NCBI GenBank assembly: GCA_963736455.1
Contig: CAVTON010000001.1
Coordinates: 2,888,555-2,952,554 of the forward strand
Direction: 5' to 3'
Length of the DNA: 64,000 nucleotides
Source: DAHUXD01 sp963736455
GTDB taxonomy: Bacteria > Acidobacteriota > Thermoanaerobaculia > UBA5066 > Gp7-AA6
The position numbers were made by a program, and so were the translations under genes. The notes below the pieces were generated by a model that did no database searches, was not told the DNA's origin, and saw only the letters and a list, made by a program, of their open reading frames with translations. Shown here piece after piece: positions 35,834 through 43,643 of the stretch (position 1 is the first letter of the stretch; every line of letters starts with the position of its first letter).

Positions 35834-37357
35834 ATGCGTACGTCCCGATTCCTGGGCCCTTCGTCCCTTTTCGTCGCGGCAGTCGTCTTCGCGGGTTTCG
35901 GCTGCACTCAGAAAGAAGCGCCGGCCCCCGCCGCCTCGGCGGCGACGACGCCAAAACCCGCCGGCGACGGAAAGATCCCGATCACGACCAGCTCCGCCGA
36001 AGCGAAAGCGGAATACGAGCAGGGCCGGACCCTGGTCGACAACCTCAAGATCACCGACTCCGCTCCACATTTCCAGAAGGCGGTCGAGCTCGACCCGAAT
36101 TTCGCGCTCGCGGAGATGGCGCTCGCCAACTCCTCGCCCACGGGAACCGCGTTCTTCGAGCACCTGAACAAGGCCGTCGCCCTCGCCGGCAAGGTCTCCG
36201 ACGGAGAGAAGCTCCTGATCCTCTCGAACCAGGCCGGCGCGAACGGGGACTTCAAGGGACAGTTGCCGTACCTCCAGCAGCTCGTCGCGGCTTATCCGAA
36301 CGACGAGCGCGCGCACTTTGCCCTCGGCACGTTCTACTTCGGCCAGAACCAGATCCCGGCGGCGATCGAGGAGTTCAAGAAGGCGACCGACCTCAATCCG
36401 AGCTATGCGTCGGCCTACAACCTCCTCGGCTACTCGTATCGCCAGAACGTCAGCTACCCCGAGGCCGAGAAGGCGTTCCAGCGCTACATCGAGCTCATCC
36501 CGAAGGACCCGAACCCGTACGACTCGTACGCGGAGCTGCTCCTGAAGATGGGGCGGTTCGACGACGCCATCGCGCAGTACAGGAAGGCGCTCGAGATCGA
36601 TCCGAACTTCGTCAACGCCTACCAGGGCATCGCGATGGCCCTGCTCTACCAGGGCAAGCCGGACCAGGCGATCGCCGAGCTCACGACGATGGACCAGAAG
36701 GCGCGAACCGACGGCGAGAGGCGGACCGGCCTCTTCGCGCTGAGCGTCGTCCACATCGACACCGGGAAGCTGCAGAAGGCGCTCGAGGACGTCGAGGCGC
36801 GGTACAAGCTCGCCGAGAAGTCGAACGACGTCGGCGCGATGTCGTTCGACAGGGGCGCGACGGGCACGATCCTCCTCGAGATGGGCAAGCCCGACCAGGC
36901 GAAGAAGGCGTACGAGGAAGCCGCCGCGCTCGTCCAGGGGTCGAATCTCTCGCCGGACATCAAGAGCAACGCCCAGCTCGTCCTTCACTACAACCTCGCG
37001 CGCGTGGCCGCGGCGAAAAAGGACTTCGCGGCCGCGAAGAAGGAGGCGGCCGCCTTCCGGGAGGGCGCGGCGACGTCGAAGAATCCGAACCAGCTCCAGA
37101 ACGCGCACGAGCTCGACGGGATCGTCGCGCTCGCCCAGAAGGACTACGACACGGCGATCAGCGAGCTCGGCATGGCGAATCCGCAGAACCCTCAGGACGC
37201 CTATCGCATCTGCGTCGCGTACCAGGGCAAGGGCGACGCGGCGAAGGCGGCGGAGTACTGCACGCGGGCCGCGGAGTTCAACTCCCTGCCGAACGCGAAC
37301 TACGCGTGGATCCGCGTCAGGGCGAAGGCCGGCGCCGGCGCGCACGGCAAGGGGTAG
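35834..37357 (+). CDS. TPR-repeat lipoprotein-like protein
   Basis: A 507-residue protein. Signal sequence with a Cys at residue 24 (AGFGCTQKE) suggests lipidation, though the lipobox is not ideal. A Pro/Ala linker is followed by about ten TPR-type helix pairs, for example AAIEEFKKATDLNPSYASAY and DAIAQYRKALEIDPNFVNAY. AGGAGGAAG precedes the ATG. Probably a periplasmic protein-protein scaffold. The DinB-like gene begins seven bases after its stop, so they share a transcript. Confidence 0.87.
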   Translation: MRTSRFLGPSSLFVAAVVFAGFGCTQKEAPAPAASAATTPKPAGDGKIPITTSSAEAKAEYEQGRTLVDNLKITDSAPHFQKAVELDPNFALAEMALANSSPTGTAFFEHLNKAVALAGKVSDGEKLLILSNQAGANGDFKGQLPYLQQLVAAYPNDERAHFALGTFYFGQNQIPAAIEEFKKATDLNPSYASAYNLLGYSYRQNVSYPEAEKAFQRYIELIPKDPNPYDSYAELLLKMGRFDDAIAQYRKALEIDPNFVNAYQGIAMALLYQGKPDQAIAELTTMDQKARTDGERRTGLFALSVVHIDTGKLQKALEDVEARYKLAEKSNDVGAMSFDRGATGTILLEMGKPDQAKKAYEEAAALVQGSNLSPDIKSNAQLVLHYNLARVAAAKKDFAAAKKEAAAFREGAATSKNPNQLQNAHELDGIVALAQKDYDTAISELGMANPQNPQDAYRICVAYQGKGDAAKAAEYCTRAAEFNSLPNANYAWIRVRAKAGAGAHGKG

Positions 37358-37364
37358 GTCCGGC

Positions 37365-37904
37365 ATGAAGACGTTCATCGCAGCGCTCCTGCTCGCCGCG
37401 GCGGCGCCGCTTCTCGCGAGCCCGGACGCGAAGCCCGCGCCGACGCTGAAGTCGATCCTCCTCGAGCAGTTTCAGACGACCCACGACAACCAGGACTGGT
37501 TCGTCCCCGCGAGCAAGGCCGTGGCCGGGCTCACCGCGGAGCAGGCCTCGTGGAAGGACGGCAAGGGCAATCACTCGATCGCGCAGCTCGTCAGTCACCT
37601 GATCTTCTGGGACCAGTCGAACCTCGCCCGGCTCCAGGGAAAGCCCGGGCCGAAGTACGGCGGCAAGAACGACGAGACGTTCGACATCCACGTGACCGGG
37701 GAAACGTGGGATCAGATGGTCCGGGACCTCGACGCGGTCCTCGCCGACTGGGAGAAGGCCATCGAGTCGGCCGACGACGCCACCATCCAGAAGTGGGCCA
37801 CGACCATCGCGCACGTCAGCACCCACAACGCGTACCACACGGGCCAGATCCTCTACATCCGCAAGCTGCAGGGCTCGTGGGATCCGGAGAAGGGCGTCAA
37901 GTGA
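37365..37904 (+). CDS. Exported DinB-family protein
   Basis: A 179-residue protein with a signal peptide (MKTFIAALLLAAAAPLLAS) in front of a DinB four-helix bundle. The metal histidines are visible in SIAQLVSHLIFWD and THNAYHTGQI, with LYIRKLQG closing the bundle. DinB proteins are mostly cytosolic thiol-dependent transferases or nuclease-like folds of unknown role. An export signal is less usual, so this one probably acts in the periplasm. In operon with the TPR lipoprotein. Confidence 0.85.
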   Translation: MKTFIAALLLAAAAPLLASPDAKPAPTLKSILLEQFQTTHDNQDWFVPASKAVAGLTAEQASWKDGKGNHSIAQLVSHLIFWDQSNLARLQGKPGPKYGGKNDETFDIHVTGETWDQMVRDLDAVLADWEKAIESADDATIQKWATTIAHVSTHNAYHTGQILYIRKLQGSWDPEKGVK

Positions 37905-37945
37905 GAAGACGGGCTTTGGCCTTGCGCCTCGCGCTCCGGTAGAAA

Positions 37946-37990
37946 CCCCCCTCTCCCCGTGAGGGGAGAGGGCAGGGGTGAGGGTCTCCG
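37946..37990. repeat. GC palindrome repeat CTCTCCCC/GGGGAGAG, copy A
   Basis: CCCCCCTCTCCCCGTGAGG followed by GGAGAGGGCAGGGGTGAGGG. The core stem CTCTCCCC/GGGGAGAG has a short GTGA loop and a trailing CAGGGGTGAGGG tail. It lies between convergent genes and recurs at 38761. Confidence 0.75.
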
Positions 37991-38016
37991 GCCCCTTTCA
38001 CCGTCGCAGGGGGAAA

Positions 38017-38715
38017 CTACCAGACGCCCGGCACGAATCGGTACCGCACCCCTTTCATGTACTCCTCGTAGCCCGGGAGCCGCTCGCGCAGCACGCGCTC
38101 CTCGAGCACCGCCCGCCGCGCGACGAGCGCGATCAGCGGGAGAGCGCCGAGAACGCCGTACCACGATCCGAGCAGCAGCGCGGCGCCGGCGGCGAAGACC
38201 GCGAACGCGGCATACATCGGGTGCCGCACGCGCGCATACGGACCCGTGCGGACGACCGTCTGCGCGCGATCCGCCTGGAGACGGACCGCGGGCGAGAGGA
38301 ACGAGTTCTCGCGAAACGTCGCGTGAAAGAGCCGGAAGGACCAGAGAAACACCAGGCCTCCGGCGATCTGCGCGAGCCTCGGCACGTGCGACCAGCGGAA
38401 TCGCACCGCGTCGAGCCCCATCAGCGCGAGCCAGGCGAAGAAGAGGGCGCCGAGGACCGAGAGCAGGACCTTGTCCCACGGCTCCTGGTCCTTGCGGCCG
38501 ACTCCGCTCATGCGCTCGTTCATCAGCTCCGGGTTGTGCCGGACGAGCCACGCGCTCTCCACCGTCGAGAGCCCGAACATCAGGCCGAAGAAGACCCACC
38601 CGGCCGGCCACGCGAAAGTTCCCGCGGGAAGAAAGAGCGCCAGCGCGATCACGCCCATCGTGACGATCGTCTGGACGGCGAGCTTGACGAGGTTGACGCG
38701 GACCGGCGCGGTCAC
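38017..38715 (-). CDS. Isoprenylcysteine methyltransferase-like integral membrane protein
   Basis: A 232-residue membrane protein with about six helices. The C-terminal ICMT/PEMT motif is present: GPYARVRHPMYAA, then EERVLRERLPGYEEYMKGVRYR, which binds S-adenosylmethionine and the lipid substrate in this superfamily. Bacterial homologues methylate lipids or small thiols and need not act on prenylated proteins. Directly opposite lies the Ste24-type protease gene, whose eukaryotic counterpart works in the same CAAX pathway. This is a curious adjacency but not proof of a pathway. Confidence 0.85.
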   Translation of the reverse strand: MTAPVRVNLVKLAVQTIVTMGVIALALFLPAGTFAWPAGWVFFGLMFGLSTVESAWLVRHNPELMNERMSGVGRKDQEPWDKVLLSVLGALFFAWLALMGLDAVRFRWSHVPRLAQIAGGLVFLWSFRLFHATFRENSFLSPAVRLQADRAQTVVRTGPYARVRHPMYAAFAVFAAGAALLLGSWYGVLGALPLIALVARRAVLEERVLRERLPGYEEYMKGVRYRFVPGVW

Positions 38716-38760
38716 CCAACAACGCTACAGGAGAAGGTTGGTTCCGCGCCTCGACTCAGG

Positions 38761-38798
38761 GCCCCTCCCCCCGTGAGGGGAGAGGGCTGGGGTGAGGG
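38761..38798. repeat. GC palindrome repeat CTCTCCCC/GGGGAGAG, copy B
   Basis: CCCCTCCCCCCGTGAGGGG then AGAGGGCTGGGGTGAGGG. It is near-identical to copy A in core and tail. A longer relative with a CCCTCTCGCC/GGGGAGAGGG arm pair follows at 38834-38879. Both fill the gap between divergent genes. Confidence 0.75.
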
Positions 38799-38833
38799 AC
38801 TCGCTTTCTTCTGAGAGGCTGCCTCTCGCTGAG

Positions 38834-38879
38834 CCCCTCTCGCCCTGCCCTCCCTCCCGCCGGGGGGAGAGGGTTAGGC
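38834..38879. repeat. GC palindrome repeat, copy C (variant)
   Basis: CCCCTCTCGCCCTGCCCTCC followed by CTCCCGCCGGGGGGAGAGGG. The arms CCCTCTC and GAGAGGG pair, but the centre differs from copies A and B. It may form the inverted partner of copy B, 36 bases away. Confidence 0.55.
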
Positions 38880-38943
38880 AGCGCCGAGGCTGGGGTACTG
38901 CGTTGGTCTCGCCTTCCGCGACTCCGGATACGCTAGCGCGACG

Positions 38944-40278
38944 ATGAGCACGCGCCTGCCCGCTCTTCTCCTCGCCGGACTCCTCCTCGCCGCGCCCCTG
39001 CTCGCCCAGCCTGCGCCGGCGCCTCCGATCGCTCCGACGACTCCGGTCGCGAGCAGCGCAACCGCGAGCGCCCCTGCACCCGCCGGCTACCGCCTCACCC
39101 CCGAGAGGCGCGCACAGGCCATCGCGTACGCGCGCGCCCGCTACCGTCTCCACTTCGTCTCGTTCGCATGGAGCTGCGTCGTCCTTCTCGCGATCATCGG
39201 GCTGCGCCTCGGCCCGAAGTTCCGCGACCTCGCCGAGTCGGTGAGCCGGCGACGCTTCTGGCAGGCCGCCGTCTTCGTCCCGCTTCTCTTGATCGCCGAC
39301 GGCATCCTCGAGCTGCCGACAGCCGCGTGGGGCCAGCGCCTCGCCCTCTTCTACGGCCAGTCCGTCCAGACCTGGGGCTCGTGGCTCGGCGACCAGGTGA
39401 AGGGCCTGCTCGTCGGCCTCGCCGTCGCGATCCCGCTCGTCTGGCTCTTCTACGCCATCCTGCGCAAGAGCCCGCGCCGCTGGTGGCTGTGGTTCTGGCT
39501 CGCGCTCCTGCCGGTCATCGTCTTCCTCGTCTTCGTCACGCCGCTCGTGATCGAGCCGCTCTTCTTCAAGTTCGAGCCGCTCGCCCCCGCGCACCCCGAG
39601 CTCGCGCGCGCGATCGAGCAGGTCACCGTCCGCGCCGGGCACCCCATTCCGCTGGAGAAGATGTTCGCGATGAACGCGAGCTCGAAGTACACGTCCGTCA
39701 ACGCCTACGTCACCGGCCTCGGCGCATCGAAGCGTGTCGTCGTCTGGGACACCACCATCGCGAAAGCCACGATTCCCCAGACCCTCTTCGTCTTCGGCCA
39801 CGAGATGGGTCACTACGTCCTGCACCACGTTCCGAAGACGATCGCGTTTCTCTGGGGGCTCCTCTTCGTCCTGCTCGCGCTCGGCGCGGGAATCGTCACA
39901 CGCCTCTTCCGCCGGCCCGGGCGCTGGGGCATCCGCGATCTCGCCGACTGGGCCTCGATGCCCGTCCTGCTCCTCGCCCTGACCATCGGCGGCGAGCTCG
40001 CGTCGCCCGTCGTCAACGGCTTCGTACGCTCGCAGGAGCACCAGGCCGACATCTTCGGGCTCGAGGCCATTCACGGTCTCGTCCCCGATTCCCCGCGCGC
40101 GGCCGCGGAGGCGTTTCAGCTTCTCGGCGAGGTGAACCTCGCCGATCCCGACCCCGGCCCGTTCATCACCTTCTGGCTCTACGACCATCCGCCGCTCGCC
40201 GACCGCCTGCGGTTCGCCGCGGAGTACGACCCGTGGGGCAAGGGCGAGCCTCCGCGGTACGTCCGATCCATGCCGTGA
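38944..40278 (+). CDS. M48 zinc metalloprotease, CAAX protease 1 (Ste24)-like
   Basis: A 444-residue membrane protease. N-terminal hydrophobic leader and Ala/Pro linker (to about 47), then several membrane helices. The zinc motif is HEMGH (286-290), with the third ligand E365 in RSQEHQADIFG. The segment MNASSKYTSVNAYVTGLG before it is typical of Ste24. Bacterial Ste24-like enzymes cleave membrane or misfolded proteins within a large intramembrane chamber. The Ala/Pro-rich N-terminal extension is longer than usual. Adjacent to, and divergent from, an ICMT-like gene. Confidence 0.9.
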   Translation: MSTRLPALLLAGLLLAAPLLAQPAPAPPIAPTTPVASSATASAPAPAGYRLTPERRAQAIAYARARYRLHFVSFAWSCVVLLAIIGLRLGPKFRDLAESVSRRRFWQAAVFVPLLLIADGILELPTAAWGQRLALFYGQSVQTWGSWLGDQVKGLLVGLAVAIPLVWLFYAILRKSPRRWWLWFWLALLPVIVFLVFVTPLVIEPLFFKFEPLAPAHPELARAIEQVTVRAGHPIPLEKMFAMNASSKYTSVNAYVTGLGASKRVVVWDTTIAKATIPQTLFVFGHEMGHYVLHHVPKTIAFLWGLLFVLLALGAGIVTRLFRRPGRWGIRDLADWASMPVLLLALTIGGELASPVVNGFVRSQEHQADIFGLEAIHGLVPDSPRAAAEAFQLLGEVNLADPDPGPFITFWLYDHPPLADRLRFAAEYDPWGKGEPPRYVRSMP

Positions 40279-40332
40279 GTCCTTGTTAGGATTCGGCCTG
40301 CGACAATAGATATCAGGGGACGTGGAGACGCG

Positions 40333-40542
40333 ATGGACCGAGAAACGGCGGAAGAGATTCGCCGACACTTCAATGTGGTCGGTGAGAGCCTGCGGACCGA
40401 GATCCGCGCCGTTGCCGAAGGCCTCGAAGGCCTCAGGGAAACGACGACCTCCGAGTTCCGGGCCGTCCGGGAGGAGATCGCCGACACCCGAGCGATGCTC
40501 CGGCTGTCCTTCGCCGACCTCGAGCGACGCATTCGCTCCTGA
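40333..40542 (+). CDS. Small coiled-coil protein
   Basis: A 69-residue charged, almost fully helical protein (MDRETAEEIRRHFNVVGESL...), with heptad-like spacing of Leu, Val and Ile. It should form a short coiled coil, perhaps an oligomer. GGAGACGCG precedes the ATG. It has the look of small phage- or accessory-type proteins that end in a repeating RAVREEIADTRAML helix. Function unknown. Confidence 0.6.
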   Translation: MDRETAEEIRRHFNVVGESLRTEIRAVAEGLEGLRETTTSEFRAVREEIADTRAMLRLSFADLERRIRS

Positions 40543-40568
40543 CGCTCTCGGCGCCCAAGGTACGTGAC

Positions 40569-40949
40569 ATGACGTCGCGCCCCTTCTCGAAGCGCGTCCT
40601 CTTTCTGCTCGACGCCTCGCGCATCCTGCGCATCCGCGCCGGCAAGAGCCATCGCTTCCTCGGCATCTGGGTCGTCGTGGCGAAGGGACGCGCCTTCGTA
40701 CGCCCCTGGAACGACGTGCCGGCGGGCTGGCGCCGGACGTTTCTCGAGGATGCGCACGGCGCGATCCGGATCGGCGACGCAAAGCGGGCAATCTCAATCC
40801 TCGCGAGACCCGTGCGCGGCGAGCGGCTCTACGACGCGATCGACGATGCCTACACCGCGAAGTACGCGAGCCCGGCGAACCGAAAGTGGACGCGCGGCCT
40901 CCAGACGGAGCGCCGACGCAGGACGACGATGGAGCTGCGGCCTCGCTAG
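40569..40949 (+). CDS. DUF2255-like small protein
   Basis: A 126-residue protein. RAGKSHRFLGIWVVVAKGRAFVRPW and GWRRTFLEDAHGAIRIGDAKRAISI resemble DUF2255, a small beta-rich domain of unknown function. The C-terminus is strongly basic. It lies 30 bases upstream of the kinase cluster on the same strand and could be co-transcribed with it. Confidence 0.65.
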   Translation: MTSRPFSKRVLFLLDASRILRIRAGKSHRFLGIWVVVAKGRAFVRPWNDVPAGWRRTFLEDAHGAIRIGDAKRAISILARPVRGERLYDAIDDAYTAKYASPANRKWTRGLQTERRRRTTMELRPR

Positions 40950-40979
40950 GTGCCTTCTCGACTAGAATCCGTCAGCTTC

Positions 40980-43643
40980 ATGACCCTCGCGGCGGGAACC
41001 CGGCTCGGCCCCTACGAGATCCTGGCGCCGCTCGGCGCCGGGGGGATGGGCGAGGTCTACCGGGCGCGCGACACGAGGCTCGACCGGGATGTCGCCGTCA
41101 AGGTTCTCCCCGCGCAGCTGACGGCGAACCCCGACGCGCTCGCGCGCTTCGAGCGCGAGGCCAAGGCCGTGGCGGCGCTGTCGCATCCGAACATCCTCGC
41201 GATCCACGACTTTGGCACGCACGACGGCGTCTCTTTCGCCGTGACGGAGCTGCTCGAGGGGGAGACGCTGCGCGGCAAGCTCGACGGTTCGGCCGTCACG
41301 CAGAGGCAGGCGGTGGATTGGGCGCTCCAGATCGCGAAGGGTCTCTCCGCCGCGCACGGCAAGGGCGTCGTGCATCGGGACCTGAAGCCCGACAACATTT
41401 TTGTCACCCACGACGGGCACGTGAAGATCCTGGACTTCGGCCTCGCGAAGCGCGTCGACGCGCCCGCGGCCGAGCAGACGAGCGCGCCGACCGGCACCGG
41501 CGGCGGCCGCACCGAGCCCGGAACCGTGATGGGCACGATGGGCTACATGTCGCCCGAGCAGGTCCGCGGTCTGGCGGTGGACGCGCGCACGGACATCTTT
41601 TCCTTCGGCGCGATCCTGTACGAATTGCTCTCCGGGAAGAAAGCGTTCAAGCGCGACACGGCGAGCGACACGATGGCCGCGATCATGCGGGACGAGCCGC
41701 CGGAGCTGACGCAGTCGGGGCGCAACGTCTCGCCGGCGCTCGACCACATCGTCCGGCACTGTCTCGAGAAGGACCGTGAGAACCGCTTCCAGTCCGCCAA
41801 GGACGTGGCGTTCGCGCTCTCGGAGGCGTCTTCCCCGACGACCGCCGCCGCGAGCGGGTCTTACATCGCGCCGCCCCCGCCGCGCCGCGGCCCCGGGAAG
41901 GCGATTGGGATCGCCGCGGCATGCGTCGCCGTTTTCGCCATCGCTGCGCTGTTCTTCTGGCGTCGGCCGAAGCTTGGTACTTCCGCCGCCGGCGGCGTCA
42001 AGCGCATCGCGGTCCTGCCCTTCGAGAATGTCGGCGCGGCCGAGGACGACTACTTCGCGGACGGCATCGCCGACGCGATCCGCGGCAAGCTCACGTCTCT
42101 GCCGGGGCTCGAGGTCATCGCCCGCGGCAGCTCGACGCCCTATCGGAAGACGGGGAAGACGCCGCGAGAGATCGCGAAGGAGCTCGATGCCAACTATCTC
42201 CTGACGGCGACCGTGCGCTGGCAGAAGGCTGGCGGCACGAGCCGCGTCCAGGTCACCCCGGAGCTCGTCGAGATCCGCGAGTCCGGCGCGCCGACGTCGA
42301 AGTGGCAGGAGCCTTTCGATGCCGCTCTGACGGACGTCTTCCAGGTGCAGTCGGACATCGCGACGCGCGTCGCGAAGGAGCTCGGCGTCGCGCTGGGGAC
42401 CACCGAGTCGAAGGGCCTCGCGGAGAAGCCGACGCAGAATCTGCAGGCCTACGAGGCGTTTCTTCGCGGCGAGGAGGTGTCCGGCGCCCTGTCCGCCACC
42501 GACCCGCCGACGGTCCGCAAGGCGCTCGCCCTCTACGACCAGGCCGTCGCGCTCGATCCCGTTTTCGTCAAGGCGTGGGCGGAAGTGTCGATCGCCAACT
42601 CGCTTCTCCACGCCAACGCGGTGCCGGCTCCCGAGCTCTCCGAGCGTGCCCGGCAGGCCGCGGAGAAAGCGATCGCGATCGCTCCCGATTCTCCGGAGGG
42701 ATATCTGGCGCTCGGGACGTTCCAGCGAATTGTCTCGCGGGACAACGCGGCTGCCCTGGATCTGTATCGCAAGGCCCAGGCCATCGCGCCGGCCGATGCG
42801 ACGTTGATCCGGGGCATCGGCTATGCCGAGCAGGGCCTGGGACACCTGGATCGGGCGGTCGAGATGTTCCGCCAGGCGGCGCGGCTCGACCCTCGCGGAG
42901 CGGGCAATCTCTTCGCCCTGGGCCGTGCGCTCCTGCACTTGCGGCGCCCCGCCGAAGCGCGAGAAGCGTTCGATCGTGGCCTCACGGTCTCGCCGTCCTC
43001 GCTGGCCCTCATCGAGGGTCGGGCGATGACGTTCCTCGCGGAGGGGGACCTCGCGGGCGCGCGTGCGTCGTTGAGCGCTTCGGCGGGCCACGTCGATCCG
43101 ACCGCTCTGGTCGCCTACCTCGCGAACTACCAGGATCTGGGTTGGGTCCTGGACGAGCCCCAGCAGGATCTGCTTCTTCGCCTGACCCCGACCGAGTTCG
43201 ACGAAGATCGGGGCTCCTGGGGCTTCTCCCTCGCGCAGGTCGATGCGCTCCGGAAGGACGCCGCGGGCATGGCGCTGCATGCCGGCGAGGCGTCGAACGC
43301 GTTCGAGAAGCAGCTGAAGTCTGCTCCGGAGGATGCCGGTATTCAGGCCTCTCTCGGCGTGGCGCTCGCGTACGCCGGGCGCAAGGACGAAGCGGTCCGC
43401 GAGGGGCAGCGAGCGGTCGCGCTGAGGCCGGTCTCGAGGGACGCGATCGACGGTCCCTACTACCTGCACCAGCTCGCTCGGATCTACATCCTGGTCGGCG
43501 AGCCGGAGAAGGCGCTCGACCAGCTGGAGCCGCTGCTGAAGATCCCGTACTACCTCTCGCCCGGCTGGCTGAAGATCGATCCCAACTTCGACTCGCTGCG
43601 CGGGAACCCGCGGTTCCAGAAGCTGGTCGCGGGTCCGAAGTGA
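40980..43643 (+). CDS. Ser/Thr protein kinase with TolB-like domain and TPRs, paralogue 1
   Basis: An 887-residue membrane kinase. PknB-type domain 12-275: glycine loop LGAGGMGEVY (19-24), K41, HRDLKPDN with D133, and DFG 151-153, so it looks active. Pro-rich linker, membrane helix about 306-326. Then an extracytoplasmic alpha/beta domain opening IAVLPFENVG (about 338-460), like the TolB N-terminal/adenylate-cyclase-associated fold, then TPR units to the end. ATG at 40980 matches the starts of the two paralogues. The last 46 codons are almost identical in all three. Stop overlaps the next GTG. Confidence 0.92.
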   Translation: MTLAAGTRLGPYEILAPLGAGGMGEVYRARDTRLDRDVAVKVLPAQLTANPDALARFEREAKAVAALSHPNILAIHDFGTHDGVSFAVTELLEGETLRGKLDGSAVTQRQAVDWALQIAKGLSAAHGKGVVHRDLKPDNIFVTHDGHVKILDFGLAKRVDAPAAEQTSAPTGTGGGRTEPGTVMGTMGYMSPEQVRGLAVDARTDIFSFGAILYELLSGKKAFKRDTASDTMAAIMRDEPPELTQSGRNVSPALDHIVRHCLEKDRENRFQSAKDVAFALSEASSPTTAAASGSYIAPPPPRRGPGKAIGIAAACVAVFAIAALFFWRRPKLGTSAAGGVKRIAVLPFENVGAAEDDYFADGIADAIRGKLTSLPGLEVIARGSSTPYRKTGKTPREIAKELDANYLLTATVRWQKAGGTSRVQVTPELVEIRESGAPTSKWQEPFDAALTDVFQVQSDIATRVAKELGVALGTTESKGLAEKPTQNLQAYEAFLRGEEVSGALSATDPPTVRKALALYDQAVALDPVFVKAWAEVSIANSLLHANAVPAPELSERARQAAEKAIAIAPDSPEGYLALGTFQRIVSRDNAAALDLYRKAQAIAPADATLIRGIGYAEQGLGHLDRAVEMFRQAARLDPRGAGNLFALGRALLHLRRPAEAREAFDRGLTVSPSSLALIEGRAMTFLAEGDLAGARASLSASAGHVDPTALVAYLANYQDLGWVLDEPQQDLLLRLTPTEFDEDRGSWGFSLAQVDALRKDAAGMALHAGEASNAFEKQLKSAPEDAGIQASLGVALAYAGRKDEAVREGQRAVALRPVSRDAIDGPYYLHQLARIYILVGEPEKALDQLEPLLKIPYYLSPGWLKIDPNFDSLRGNPRFQKLVAGPK

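Noticed and set aside
40962..43469. 835-codon open frame opposite kinase paralogue 1
   Set aside because: Antisense shadow with the same composition bias. Similar long antisense frames occur opposite paralogues 2 and 3.
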